The translations under genes and the position numbers were made by a program. From Bordetella_C sp035493915 (GTDB lineage: Bacteria > Pseudomonadota > Gammaproteobacteria > Burkholderiales > Burkholderiaceae_B), in assembly GCA_035493915.1 (NCBI GenBank), contig DATJHN010000201.1, forward strand, positions 6,387-70,386: a DNA stretch of 64,000 bases, in the 5' to 3' direction. Below the pieces are notes generated by a model, which saw only the letters and a list, made by a program, of their open reading frames with translations, had not been told where the DNA came from and did no database searches. Below, piece after piece: positions 34,392 to 43,714 of the stretch (position 1 is the stretch's first letter; every line of letters begins with the position of its first letter).

Positions 34392-35372
34392 ATGGTGGAA
34401 TTGCGGCATCTCCGCTACTTCATCGCCCTGGCGGGCTCATTGAATTTCACGCGGGCGGCCGAGCGCGTACACGTGACGCAATCGACCTTGTCGCACCAGA
34501 TACGGCAACTGGAAGACGAAGTCGGGCAGCGCCTGTTCGAGCGCATCGGCAAACGCGTGGTCATGACGCCCGCGGGCGAATCTTTTCTTGCCTACGCCGC
34601 GCGCGCGCTGAAAGAAGTGGACATGGGCCTGGGCGAACTCAAACGCGATACCGCGTCCATGATCGGCGAAGTCCACATCGGTACGACCCACACATTCAAT
34701 CTGGAATTCATTCCGGATTGCGTGGCGCGGTTTCTCCAGGGCAGTCCATCGGTCAAGATCGTCGTCGAGGAACTACCGGCCGATGCCATCGCATCGCAGC
34801 TGGATGCCGGAAAACTGGACTTCGGTGTGGCCTACCGCCCGGAATCGTTCAGTGCGCTGCAATTCGAACCCTGGTTCAACGAAGAGCTCGTGTTGCTGGT
34901 CGGCCACCAGCATCCACTGGCCGCGCGCCGGCGGATACGCATGATAGAACTCCATCGCGAACCGCTGGTGCTGTTGCCGCCCAGCTTTTCAACCCGCCGC
35001 CTGCTGAACGAATGCTTTGCCGCGGCAGGCGCCGAACCCGCCGTCATCGCGGAAATGAATTCGGTCGCCGCGATGCTGGGCCTGGTCGGGCGCATGCAGG
35101 TAGGAACCATCGCGGTTGCCGCCTCCACGACCCTGCACCCCGCGCTGCGCGTCATCCCGCTGGAAAACCCCACGCCCACGCGAACGCCGGGATTGCTGTT
35201 CAACAGCGCACTGCCGCAATCGCGGGCGAGCCGCGCCTTCGCGGCACTGCTGCGCCGAAGGGCGATGGCCCGCGGCGCAGGGGTGGCACGGCGCGAAACC
35301 GCCCGCGAGGACCCTGAAGAAGAATCCGCCGCGGACGCGCCGCGCCGGTCCGCTCGCCGCCGCGCGTCCTGA
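34392..35372 (+). CDS. LysR-type transcriptional regulator (CynR-like subgroup)
   Basis: A 326-residue LysR regulator. The N-terminal ELRHLRYFIALAGSLNFTRAAERVHVTQSTLSHQIRQLE (about 3-41) is the winged helix-turn-helix; the effector domain begins at GEVHIGTTHTFNLEFIP. The C terminus carries a 30-residue Arg/Glu/Ala-rich tail, unusual in length and likely disordered. The ATG at 34392 follows ACGGAG and is preferred over a TTG at 34380. It is divergent from the CoA-transferase cassette, which it probably controls, and convergent with the exported amidohydrolase. Confidence 0.88.
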   Translation: MVELRHLRYFIALAGSLNFTRAAERVHVTQSTLSHQIRQLEDEVGQRLFERIGKRVVMTPAGESFLAYAARALKEVDMGLGELKRDTASMIGEVHIGTTHTFNLEFIPDCVARFLQGSPSVKIVVEELPADAIASQLDAGKLDFGVAYRPESFSALQFEPWFNEELVLLVGHQHPLAARRRIRMIELHREPLVLLPPSFSTRRLLNECFAAAGAEPAVIAEMNSVAAMLGLVGRMQVGTIAVAASTTLHPALRVIPLENPTPTRTPGLLFNSALPQSRASRAFAALLRRRAMARGAGVARRETAREDPEEESAADAPRRSARRRAS

Positions 35373-35384
35373 CTTTCCGGCGAA

Positions 35385-36494
35385 TTACAGATGTACGCCA
35401 AGCAGGCGCTGGGCGTTGCCGCCCAGGATGGCGACGCGCTGCTGGTCGGTCAGTGTCCTGGTGGCGAATACCTGGTCCACGGGGTGTTCTTCCCAGGGAA
35501 TCGGGTGGTCGGTTCCCAGCACAACCTGGCTTGCGCCCACCTGGGCGACCAGATGCCGCAGCGCCTCGGGCGTGAACACCAGGTTATCGAAGTACAGCTG
35601 GTTCAGATATTCCGACGGCTGCTTCTTCAGGACGATATTCGGATCACAGTTCTGCGGCGACACGAAGCAGGAATGATCCATGCGCGGCGCGTACGACCCC
35701 AGGTAACCGCCGCCGTGCGCGGCCAGGATTTTCAGCTTGGGGAACTTGTCCAGCACGCCCTCGTAAATCAGGTGTTGCAGGGCGATCGTGGTGTCCAGCG
35801 GATTGCCGATCACGTTGGACATCCAGCCATTGCCCTTCAGGCGCTTGGCCAGTTCCGGCGTGCTTTGCGGGTGGATGAACAGCACTGCGCCCAGTTCCTC
35901 GGCCTTGGCCCATACCGGATGGAATTTCGGATCGGCAAACTCCTGTCCGGCCACGCTGCCGCCGATGGCCGCGCCGCGCAGTCCCTGTGTCTTGACGGCG
36001 TATTCCAGTTCCTGCACGGCCAGGTCCGGGTGCTGCAGCGACAGCGAGGCAAACGCGGCAAAGCGCTTGGGATAGGCCGCGCACAGTTCGGCGAAGCCCG
36101 CATTGTTGATCTTGACGATGGCGGCCGAGGTATCGCGGTCCTTGCCGTACCAGAAGGGATTGATGGACAGCACTTCCATGTCGATGCCCATCGCATCCAT
36201 GGCTGCCATGCGCTTCTTTATCGCATCCTTGTTGCTGGCCGGGATGAAGTGCTCCGGCACGCCCTTGACCGGCGGCAACACTTTGCCGGCGTCGGCGCCC
36301 ATCAGGTCGATGGCTTCCTGGAAGTAGCAATGCGAATGCGTGTCGATGGTCCTGACGCGCTTGCCGTTGATGGTTATCGGAAGATGCCTGGGGGCTTGCG
36401 CTGTCTGTGCACGCGCGGCGTCCAGCAGGCCGCATGAGCAAAAGCCGATGCCCAATCCGGTGGCGGTCTTCAGAAAAGCTCTACGGGATTTCAT
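35385..36494 (-). CDS. Tat-exported amidohydrolase of the ACMSD/decarboxylase family
   Basis: A 369-residue metal-dependent amidohydrolase. The N terminus SRRAFLK followed by a hydrophobic stretch and an ARAQ site is a Tat signal. The mature domain begins with the zinc-site motif TIDTHSHCYFQE. Other landmarks are FIHPQSTPELAKRL, LAAHGGGYLGSYAPRMDH and LGTDHPIPWEEHP, the fold elements of 2-amino-3-carboxymuconate-6-semialdehyde decarboxylase and related gamma-resorcylate-type decarboxylases. Members are usually cytosolic, so export is noteworthy. It lies 244 bp downstream of the old-yellow-enzyme gene on the same strand and may belong to the aldehyde dehydrogenase group. Hydrolase versus decarboxylase activity cannot be decided. 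Confidence 0.85.
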   Translation of the reverse strand: MKSRRAFLKTATGLGIGFCSCGLLDAARAQTAQAPRHLPITINGKRVRTIDTHSHCYFQEAIDLMGADAGKVLPPVKGVPEHFIPASNKDAIKKRMAAMDAMGIDMEVLSINPFWYGKDRDTSAAIVKINNAGFAELCAAYPKRFAAFASLSLQHPDLAVQELEYAVKTQGLRGAAIGGSVAGQEFADPKFHPVWAKAEELGAVLFIHPQSTPELAKRLKGNGWMSNVIGNPLDTTIALQHLIYEGVLDKFPKLKILAAHGGGYLGSYAPRMDHSCFVSPQNCDPNIVLKKQPSEYLNQLYFDNLVFTPEALRHLVAQVGASQVVLGTDHPIPWEEHPVDQVFATRTLTDQQRVAILGGNAQRLLGVHL

Positions 36495-36738
36495 TCGTGT
36501 CTCCGTTGGTTTTGTCGTTATGCGGTACGGCTGGCGAAACGAATGCGCCGAGCGTCCGCGATCTCAGGCAAACAACCACCCAGGACCTGTCCGTACATCG
36601 AGCAGGCCTATTGATCGATCGCTAACCAGCGGAGAGGATACAGACAAAACAGCACGCCCCAAGGCGAGCCGTTTTCTTATGAGACTACCTGGTGCCATGA
36701 AAACAACAGCGGGCAAGACGCCGGCGCGGGCAGGCCGA

Positions 36739-37941
36739 TCAGATCCGTTCGTTCAGGGCTTCGTCGGCCGCCGATGACGGCGCGCCGGTGCGGTTCAGCG
36801 GCAAGGCCGCGATCACTTCGCGGCGGATCAGCCGCACGGATTGCTCCGGTGGCAGCAGCCGATAGGCATCCTGTCCCATCATGCGAACCGCCGCGTGCAC
36901 GGGCCAGTTGGGATTCCAGATCAGTTCGCGCGCCAGCGCCACCAGGTCCGCCTGGCCGGCCTGCAGTATGGCTTCGGCCTGTTCGGCTTCGGTGATCAGG
37001 CCCACGGCCATGGTGGGACAGCCGGTCTCGCGGCGCACGGTCTCGGCGAACGGAACCTGGTACCCCGGAACCCGCCGCACAACCGGCATGGAGGAAGTGC
37101 CGGAAATCCCGCCCGATGAACAATCGATCAGGTCTACGCCGCGGTCCTTCAGGGCGGCGGCAAGCGCCACGGTATCGTCCAGGTCCCATAACCCGCCGCG
37201 TCCGTCGACCGCCGAAACGCGAAAGAACAAGGGCAACTCGCGCGGCCAGGCGGCGCGCACGGTTTCCGCGACTTCAAGCGCGAAACGCATGCGGTTTTCG
37301 CGCGATCCGCCGTAGCCGTCCTGCCTGCGGTTGGTCACCGGCGACAGGAACTGATGAATGAGGTAGCCGTGCGCGCCGTGGATTTCCAGGATCTGGAAAC
37401 CCGCATCCGCTGCCCGGACGGCGGCTTCCTTCCAGCGCTGCATGTGCTGCCGGATATCCGACGCATCCATTTCGCGGGTCTGGGGCCACGGGGCAGGGGG
37501 CTGACGCGGACTGGGGACCAGACAGGTCCAATGCGGCATGCCGGCCGCGGCGCTTTCGTGGGTCAGGGGTGCCCAGTCCTGCAGCGCGCCATGGCACGAA
37601 CCCTTGCCGCCCGAGTGCCCGAGCTGCACCGCCGGCACGGCACCCTGTTCCAAAATGAATTCGTTGATGCGGCGATAGGCCGCGACGTGGCTGTCGTTCC
37701 ACAGGCCGGCGCAGGTGTAGGTCTTGCGGCCGTGGGGTTCGATCGCCGTTTCCTCGCCGAAGACGAGCGCCGCGCCGCCGACGGCGAATTTGCCGAAGTT
37801 GATCTCCTGCCAGGCGCCGGGGCCGCCATCGACCGAATGGTATTGGCACATGGGCGAGGCCACGATGCGATTGCGCAGCGTGACCGACCTGAAGGTAATC
37901 GGCGTGAAAAGCAACGGCGTGGCGGCGGGCGTTTCTTTCAT
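36739..37941 (-). CDS. NADH:flavin oxidoreductase, old yellow enzyme family (YqjM-like)
   Basis: A 400-residue FMN-dependent ene-reductase. The N-terminal LFTPITFRSVTLRNRIVASPMCQYHSVDG, with Cys of the YqjM class in the flavin environment, is followed by VQLGHSGGKGS, the catalytic HGAHGYLIHQFLSP, TNRRQDGYGGSRENRMRF and the phosphate-binding VGLITEAEQAE. Length and motifs match YqjM/xenobiotic reductase A enzymes that reduce activated C=C bonds. The start at 37941 (M17 of the longer frame) is the conservative choice. It lies 66 bp after the aldehyde dehydrogenase gene. A reduction of an unsaturated aldehyde or acid intermediate is inferred. Confidence 0.92.
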   Translation of the reverse strand: MKETPAATPLLFTPITFRSVTLRNRIVASPMCQYHSVDGGPGAWQEINFGKFAVGGAALVFGEETAIEPHGRKTYTCAGLWNDSHVAAYRRINEFILEQGAVPAVQLGHSGGKGSCHGALQDWAPLTHESAAAGMPHWTCLVPSPRQPPAPWPQTREMDASDIRQHMQRWKEAAVRAADAGFQILEIHGAHGYLIHQFLSPVTNRRQDGYGGSRENRMRFALEVAETVRAAWPRELPLFFRVSAVDGRGGLWDLDDTVALAAALKDRGVDLIDCSSGGISGTSSMPVVRRVPGYQVPFAETVRRETGCPTMAVGLITEAEQAEAILQAGQADLVALARELIWNPNWPVHAAVRMMGQDAYRLLPPEQSVRLIRREVIAALPLNRTGAPSSAADEALNERI

Positions 37942-38007
37942 TAGGTTCCGTGGCTGAAAGTCCAGCGCGGCTATGCGTTCCAGGCGCACGGCCGCGCAAG
38001 CAGCATT

Positions 38008-39483
38008 CTACTTCCCGGAAAAAATCGTGGGCATTTTCAGATCGCTGGAGATCCAGACGCTTTTAGCCTCCAGGAATTCCTTGACCGATTCGATGCCGCC
38101 TTCGCGGCCGATACCGCTGTGCTTTACCCCGCCGAACGGCGTGGTGTAGCTGCTGGAACGGTAATTGTTGATCCACACCGTTCCGGCTTTCAACCGTTCG
38201 GACATCAGCATCGCGCGGTGCAGGCTGGTGGTCCAGACGCCCGCGGCCAGGCCGAAGCGGATGTCGTTGCCGATGCGGATGGCGTCTTCCTCGTCCTTGA
38301 ATTTCAGCACGGACAGGACCGGGCCGAATACTTCTTCCTGGGCGATGCGCATATCGTTGGTGACGTCCGCGAAGATGGTCGGCTCGATGAACTGGCCGGC
38401 GCCGTACCCCGGTCCGCTCAGGGTTCTGCCGCCGGCCACGCAGCGCGCGCCTTCCTTCTTGGCGATCTCGATGTAATCGCGGATCTTGTCGAATTGTGGC
38501 TTGGTGGTGATGGGGCCGATCTCGGTCGCCGGGTCGGCCGGATCGCCGACCTTCGCGGTTTTGGTGATCCGGGCCAGCCTTTCGACGAAGGCATCGTGGA
38601 TGGATTCCTGCAGCAGCACGCGCGATCCCGCCACGCAGGTCTGGCCTGTGGCCGAGAAAATCCCGGCGATGACGCCATTGACGGCCTGGTCCAGGTCGGC
38701 ATCGTCGAACACGATATTGGGCGATTTGCCGCCCAGTTCCAGCGATACGCGCTTCAGGTTCTGCGCGGCGGCCGCGTAGATCTTGCGGCCGGCTTCATCG
38801 CCGCCGGTGAATGCGATCCGCTGCACGTCCGGATGGCGGACCAGGGGATCGCCGACCTCGCCGCCGAAACCGGTAATGATGTTGAACACGCCCGGCGGAA
38901 AGCCGGCCTCGACGAATAGTTTGGCCAGCTCGAACAGCGATGCCGACGTGTACTCGGATGGCTTGCAGACGACGGTGTTGCCGGCACACAGCGCGGGCGC
39001 CATTTTCCAGGTGGTCAGCGGCAGCGATGAATTCCAGGGAGTGATGCACGCCACCACGCCCATGGGTTCGTAGCGAATGAAGTTGTAGACCTTGGGCCTG
39101 TCGATGGGGACGACCGCGCCCTGGATCTTATCCGCCAGGCCGCCGTAGTAGAAGTAATACTTGGCCATGTACTTGATCTGGCCCAGCACGTCGCGCGCCA
39201 GCTTGCCGTTGTCGCGGGCCTCGACCTCCGCCAGGTGCGCCGCGTCGCGTTCGATCAGGGCGCCCAGTTTGTGCAGCAGCATGCCGCGTTCGCTGGCCGA
39301 TATGCGCGACCACGGGCCTTCGAATGCGTTCGCCGCCGCGCTCACCGCCAGGTCGACGTCCGCCGCGTTGGCGCGCGGAATCTCCGCCCAGGCCGCACCG
39401 GAAAACGGGTCGTGCGTTTCGAACCAGGCGTTGGATTGCGGGTCCACCCATTCGTTATTGATGAATAGCCGATAGCGTTCCAT
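38008..39483 (-). CDS. Aldehyde dehydrogenase (NAD(P)+-dependent)
   Basis: A 491-residue aldehyde dehydrogenase of the main superfamily. The catalytic Glu is in LELGGKSPNIVF, the nucleophilic Cys in GQTCVAGSRVL and the late motif EVFGPVLSVLKF. WNSSLPLTTWKMAPAL and the cofactor segment are also standard. It is first in the minus-strand group with the old-yellow-enzyme and amidohydrolase genes, divergent from a LysR gene. It should oxidise an aldehyde intermediate to an acid; the aldehyde is unknown. Similar enzymes act on semialdehydes from aromatic or amine catabolism. Confidence 0.93.
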   Translation of the reverse strand: MERYRLFINNEWVDPQSNAWFETHDPFSGAAWAEIPRANAADVDLAVSAAANAFEGPWSRISASERGMLLHKLGALIERDAAHLAEVEARDNGKLARDVLGQIKYMAKYYFYYGGLADKIQGAVVPIDRPKVYNFIRYEPMGVVACITPWNSSLPLTTWKMAPALCAGNTVVCKPSEYTSASLFELAKLFVEAGFPPGVFNIITGFGGEVGDPLVRHPDVQRIAFTGGDEAGRKIYAAAAQNLKRVSLELGGKSPNIVFDDADLDQAVNGVIAGIFSATGQTCVAGSRVLLQESIHDAFVERLARITKTAKVGDPADPATEIGPITTKPQFDKIRDYIEIAKKEGARCVAGGRTLSGPGYGAGQFIEPTIFADVTNDMRIAQEEVFGPVLSVLKFKDEEDAIRIGNDIRFGLAAGVWTTSLHRAMLMSERLKAGTVWINNYRSSSYTTPFGGVKHSGIGREGGIESVKEFLEAKSVWISSDLKMPTIFSGK

Positions 39484-39594
39484 TTGTTCCTCGTCTCCGG
39501 TGTACAGCCCCTTATTCTCTGGGTAGGCACGGATTAGCTCAAACGACTTCTCGTGCTAGTCTGCATGACTCTGACTCATACAAGACCGGACATC
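39484..39594. promoter_or_regulatory. Divergent promoter region, aldehyde dehydrogenase group and LysR
   Basis: A 111-bp gap. A tandem repeat TGACTC-TGACTC lies at 39566-39577, just before the LysR start, flanked by short dyads (ATGACTC...ACTCAT). It is a candidate operator; I see no clear promoter boxes. Confidence 0.3.
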
Positions 39595-40530
39595 ATGGAA
39601 CATCCATCCATGTCGCGCCTGCCTCCGCTGACGGCGCTGCGGGCATTCGAATCGGCGGCACGCAACGGCAGTTTCACCAAGGCCGCGCAGGAGCTTTTCC
39701 TGACCCAGTCCGCCATCAGCCGGCACGTGCGCAATCTGGAAGAACTGTTCGGCATCCCGCTGTTCTACCGCAACCATCGCGCCGTGACGCTGACCCCCGA
39801 CGGCGAGACCTATATGCGCGATGTCGTCGATGCCTTCGCGCGCATTGACCTGGCCACGCGCCGGCTCAGGTATTCCGGGCGCCAGAATGTACTGAACCTG
39901 CAGGCGTTTTCGACCTTTGCCATGTACTGGCTGATTCCCCGGCTGGGCCGCTTCCAGGAAATCAATCCGGAAGTCGAAGTCCGCCTGACGGCCTCGGTCG
40001 CGCCGCTGGATTTCGAGCACAGCGACATCCACGCGTCGATACGCGCGATCACCGGCCGCCTGGATGAAGGGATCCGCGGCGACAAGCTTTTCGACTACCG
40101 GCTGATCGCGGTCGGCGCGCCGTCGATGGCGTCCGGCGTATGGCCCCTGCGGGCGCCGTCCGATCTGAAGAACGCCACGCTGCTGCATTCGCTGGCCCGC
40201 CCGGAAGACTGGGGCGTATGGCTGCGCGCCGTCGATGCGGATGACGTGCCCCTGGAAGGGGGCATGAAGTTCGAATCGTCCGCCATGGCGTACCGTGCCG
40301 CGGAACAGGGCCTGGGAGTGGCCCTGGCGCAAAGCTTCCTTATCCAGGAAGAGCTTGCCAACGGAACCTTGCGGCGGATATTCCCCCATGAAGTGCCGTC
40401 CGAGCGCACCTACTATCTGCTGAGCTCGCCCCGGCATTGCGGGGATCCGGCGCTGGAGCTTTTCCGCAAGTGGCTGCTGGATGAAATCGCCGCCGCGGCG
40501 AAGACAGCGCCGGAGCCCGCGGCGGCTTGA
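39595..40530 (+). CDS. LysR-type transcriptional regulator (GcvA-like subgroup)
   Basis: A 311-residue LysR regulator of the GcvA/AmpR type. LPPLTALRAFESAARNGSFTKAAQELFLTQSAISRHVRNLE forms the winged helix-turn-helix (about 7-47), and the effector domain begins near NVLNLQAFSTFAMYWLIPRL. The ATG at 39595 is chosen as the shortest start before conserved sequence; 39610 is an alternative. It is divergent from the aldehyde dehydrogenase gene and convergent with the MmgE/PrpD gene at 40648-41973. Control of the aldehyde dehydrogenase group is inferred from layout. Confidence 0.88.
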   Translation: MEHPSMSRLPPLTALRAFESAARNGSFTKAAQELFLTQSAISRHVRNLEELFGIPLFYRNHRAVTLTPDGETYMRDVVDAFARIDLATRRLRYSGRQNVLNLQAFSTFAMYWLIPRLGRFQEINPEVEVRLTASVAPLDFEHSDIHASIRAITGRLDEGIRGDKLFDYRLIAVGAPSMASGVWPLRAPSDLKNATLLHSLARPEDWGVWLRAVDADDVPLEGGMKFESSAMAYRAAEQGLGVALAQSFLIQEELANGTLRRIFPHEVPSERTYYLLSSPRHCGDPALELFRKWLLDEIAAAAKTAPEPAAA

Positions 40531-40647
40531 CCCAGGGCCGGCATCAATCGGGTGCGTCCGGCCTGATCGGCCTGACTGGCGCGATCGATTCGATCGATTC
40601 GATAGGCGACATCGCCCCGCCCCTGGGGTTCGGCCCGGCCGTCGCGA

Positions 40648-41973
40648 TCAGGACGCGATCGCGGACAACCGATCCTTCACATAATCGAATCCGCGCCGGT
40701 ACGACCCTTCGTAAAGCGCGGCCAGGCCGCCTTCGGGATCGGCTGGTCCCATCAGCCTGCGCGCATGCTCGATGCCCCAGCCGCGCAGATCCTGCATGGA
40801 CCGCCGCGCTTCATGCACGACCGATCCGCCGCGCCAGACGCGCGCGCCGATCACGGCATTCTTCAGTCCCGTGGGCGCGTCGCGGTCCATCTCCAGATGG
40901 ATCTCAGGTAGCAGGCGCGCCACCTCGGGCCGCGGAACCCAGGGACCAGGCGGCCCGGAAAACGCGGCATAGGAAATGTCGCCCGCGCCGGCGATGGCCG
41001 CCACGGCCTGGGCGCTGTTGCGCGCCTGCCGCAAGTCCTTGGGCGCGGCGCAGTCCAGGTGCGGAACCCAGGGCATCGTGATGTCGATGCGGTCGACCGG
41101 ACCTTCGCCGGCTTCCTCCACGATGGCCACCAGCAAGTTCAGGTAGATGTTGCAGGGATAGCGCTTGAAGACCAGGGCCTCGGCCGCTTTCGGACCGGCG
41201 ACGGCCAGGCGGTCGGCGGCCACGCGGTCTTCGCCGAACAGCGTGGCCAGGCCACGCTGGAAATCGCGCGATGCTTCCCAGCCTTGGGACGCCAGCAACG
41301 CCGCTTCCAGTCCGTGCAGCGTGCCCCAGCCGAAGTGGGTCATGCCTATCATCGATGCGGCGCTGTTGACCGCCAGTCCCGATGCGCGCGTCAACGCGAT
41401 GGCCAACGCATTCGTGCATGCCTCCGGCGGCAGTCCCAGCACACGCGCGGCGCCGGCGGCCGCGGCAAGCGTGCCGAAAACACCGGGGCTGTGGAAGCCG
41501 ACGCCGGGCCGGGTGCCCGTGATGGCGCCGCGGAACCGCCACGCCGCTTCGACGCCGGCCAGCACGGCGGATCCGATCAGGTGGTCGCCATCCGCCGCCG
41601 TGCCGCGCGCATCCAGCAGCGTGTGAGCCACGCAGCACGCCAGCGTGGCGGGCAGCACGGTATGCGAAGGGCCGGGATCCATTGGGTCCAGGTCCGATGC
41701 GCCCGCCAACGTGCCCAGATGTCCGACGCGGCCCAAGGGTTCGAGCAGGCCGCCCAGCATGTTCGCGGCATTGGCGATCGCGCCGGCCTTTGCATTCGCC
41801 GGGCTCGTACCTGAGCGAAACGGCCACACCCACTGTTCCCGTTCGATACCGAACAGCGTGCAGAGCAGCGAGGCCCTTATGCCTTGATCGATCGCGGTTC
41901 TTGCCGGACCGTGTTCGCCATTGATGTCGGCCTGGGCGACCATCGAACCAAGCTCGCGGAACTCGTGCGGCAT
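40648..41973 (-). CDS. MmgE/PrpD family protein (2-methylcitrate dehydratase-like)
   Basis: A 441-residue MmgE/PrpD protein. Members dehydrate 2-methylcitrate or related tricarboxylates, or isomerise acids such as aconitate-like substrates. Recognisable parts include ARTAIDQGIRASLLCTLFGI near the start, GPSHTVLPATLACCVAHTLLDARG, GVEAAWRF, ALTRASGLAVNSAASMIGMTHFGWGTLHG and the C-terminal WRGGSVVHEARRSM. It is divergent from the flavoprotein/Bug/PrpD group that begins 186 bp away, with a possible operator between. Two PrpD-family genes bracket one flavoprotein, suggesting acid-specific steps in one pathway. Exact activity is unknown. Confidence 0.85.
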   Translation of the reverse strand: MPHEFRELGSMVAQADINGEHGPARTAIDQGIRASLLCTLFGIEREQWVWPFRSGTSPANAKAGAIANAANMLGGLLEPLGRVGHLGTLAGASDLDPMDPGPSHTVLPATLACCVAHTLLDARGTAADGDHLIGSAVLAGVEAAWRFRGAITGTRPGVGFHSPGVFGTLAAAAGAARVLGLPPEACTNALAIALTRASGLAVNSAASMIGMTHFGWGTLHGLEAALLASQGWEASRDFQRGLATLFGEDRVAADRLAVAGPKAAEALVFKRYPCNIYLNLLVAIVEEAGEGPVDRIDITMPWVPHLDCAAPKDLRQARNSAQAVAAIAGAGDISYAAFSGPPGPWVPRPEVARLLPEIHLEMDRDAPTGLKNAVIGARVWRGGSVVHEARRSMQDLRGWGIEHARRLMGPADPEGGLAALYEGSYRRGFDYVKDRLSAIAS

Positions 41974-42159
41974 TGCTGTCTCCTTTGTTATCCGATGCGA
42001 CGCAAGCGAAGACTATACACACGCACCACGCGAAGTCCTGCACGATATCTACGCATGCTTGGCATAACTCCAACTCATGCAAGCCGGTAAAAATATCGAT
42101 TGAGGCACCCATCGAATTCCCCAACACTAGCCGCGTGTTTTTTCGCAAGGGGAATGCTT
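41974..42159. promoter_or_regulatory. Divergent promoter region with nested inverted repeats
   Basis: Between the two divergent genes, GATAT (42044-42048) and ATATC (42093-42097) enclose GCATGCTTGGCAT near 42053-42065 and ATGCAAGC near 42077-42084, an imperfect nested dyad. No regulator gene for this pair is adjacent, so a distal regulator is implied. Confidence 0.35.
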
Positions 42160-43623
42160 ATGGCCGCGCATGATGAATCGCGCTTCGATGTGGTTGTGGT
42201 GGGTTGCGGGGTAGCGGGATTGAGCGCGGCGGTGGCCGCCGCCGATGCCGGCGCCAAGGTTGCGTTGCTGGAAAGATCAACCTATGAAGAGCGGGGCGGG
42301 AACACCCGCTACACCGAAGCCTATCTGCGCATGAAGAGCGAAACGGAGCTGGCGCACGACTTCGAATCGCTGCTGATCGATAACAGCGGCTACTACATCC
42401 AGCCGGATTTCGCCGAGTCCACCGTGCGCGACTACGAGAATTGGTCGCCCGTGGTCAAGGCCTTGCCGTTCACGGACCCGGAACTGATTTCCACCTTTAC
42501 GGAATCCGTGCCGGACGCCATCGCATGGCTGAAGCGGCACGGCGTTACCTTCGGCGAAGCTGGCTTCTATGGCTTGACGCCCCGGCCGTCGCCACGCATC
42601 GCGGTCAACGGCGGTGGCCTGCAGCTGGTCGAAACCATGACCGCCTGCGCGGAAAAGGCCGGCGTGCGTTTCTTCTACGAGATGACGGCCTATGAGCTGA
42701 TCCAGTCGGACGACGGCAGGGTCTGCGGACTGAAGGCCACGGATACCGCCAACAAGCCGCACCGCTTCGAATGCGGCGCGGTCATCCTGGCCTGCGGCGG
42801 CTTCCAGGGCAATTCCGAGATGGTGATCCGCTATATCGGCGCCAAGGGACGCTACCTGCGCCCAGTGGCGCCGGGCGGCTATTACAACAAAGGGGAGGGC
42901 ATCAAGATGGCGCTGCGGATCGGCGCCGCGCCTTCCGGCGATTACGCCGAATACCACGGCCAGCCCATCGATCCACGATCCAGCGCGTCGGAAGCGCTGG
43001 TCATGGTTTATCCCTACGGCATCCTGGTCAATCGCGATGGCAAACGCTTCATCGACGAAGCGCCCGGCACCATCGACGCCCACTACGAAGAGACCATACG
43101 CCTGATCGCGGAGCAAAAAAAAGGCATCGCCTATTGCATCCTGGACGACAAGATCAATCGCATCCCCAACTGGAAACGCTGCGTGCGCAGCGACCAGCCG
43201 CCCGAGACCATGCCGGACATCGCGTCGCTGGGCAAGAAACTGGGCTTTGACGGCGAAGCCGCGCAGCGCACCATCGACGAGTACAACCGCGCCTGCGGCG
43301 GCGGCACCTTCAATCCGGAAATCCTGGATGGCGTGGCGACGTCCGGGCTGTCGCCGCGTAAATCGAATTACGCGGTGCCGCTGGATACGCCGCCCTTTCA
43401 CGTCTATCCCATCATCTCGGCGAATACCTTCACGCTGGGCGGACTGAAGGTCACATCGAACGCGCAGGTCGTCAAGAACGAAGGATGCGTCCTGCCGGGG
43501 CTGTATGCCGCGGGCGAAACGATGGGCCTGTACTACGGCCGCTACCCCGGCGCGACGTCGGTGCTGCGTGGCGCGGTGTTCGGCCGCCGGGCCGGAGAGC
43601 ACGCCGCCGCGTCGGTCAGGTAA
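42160..43623 (+). CDS. FAD-dependent dehydrogenase, tricarballylate dehydrogenase/fumarate-reductase-like flavoprotein
   Basis: A 487-residue FAD flavoprotein. The dinucleotide motif VVVVGCGVAGLSAA is at about 11-24; LERSTYEERGGNTRYTEAYL, GGGLQLVETM and ACGGFQGNSEMVIRYIG follow, and the C terminus has VLPGLYAAGETMGLYYGRYPGATSVLRGAVFGRRAG. These patterns match TcuA-like tricarballylate dehydrogenases and fumarate-reductase flavoproteins. The start at 42160 is preferred because AAGGGG precedes it at 7 bases; ATG at 42154 is close by. It heads a plus-strand group with a Bug receptor and a second MmgE/PrpD gene. Oxidation of a tricarboxylic or dicarboxylic acid is inferred. The substrate is not proved. 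Confidence 0.82.
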   Translation: MAAHDESRFDVVVVGCGVAGLSAAVAAADAGAKVALLERSTYEERGGNTRYTEAYLRMKSETELAHDFESLLIDNSGYYIQPDFAESTVRDYENWSPVVKALPFTDPELISTFTESVPDAIAWLKRHGVTFGEAGFYGLTPRPSPRIAVNGGGLQLVETMTACAEKAGVRFFYEMTAYELIQSDDGRVCGLKATDTANKPHRFECGAVILACGGFQGNSEMVIRYIGAKGRYLRPVAPGGYYNKGEGIKMALRIGAAPSGDYAEYHGQPIDPRSSASEALVMVYPYGILVNRDGKRFIDEAPGTIDAHYEETIRLIAEQKKGIAYCILDDKINRIPNWKRCVRSDQPPETMPDIASLGKKLGFDGEAAQRTIDEYNRACGGGTFNPEILDGVATSGLSPRKSNYAVPLDTPPFHVYPIISANTFTLGGLKVTSNAQVVKNEGCVLPGLYAAGETMGLYYGRYPGATSVLRGAVFGRRAGEHAAASVR

Positions 43624-43714
43624 CGGCGCGGCGCAAACCGGCGGGACGCGTCGCACCACGCGCCCGCCGGGGGTTTTGACCACATAAATCCATTAAAAAT
43701 AATCGGAGACAAAC

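Noticed and set aside
40583..40603. Tandem GATCGATTC repeat between convergent genes
   Set aside because: Only two copies; too short to call a repeat array or regulatory site.
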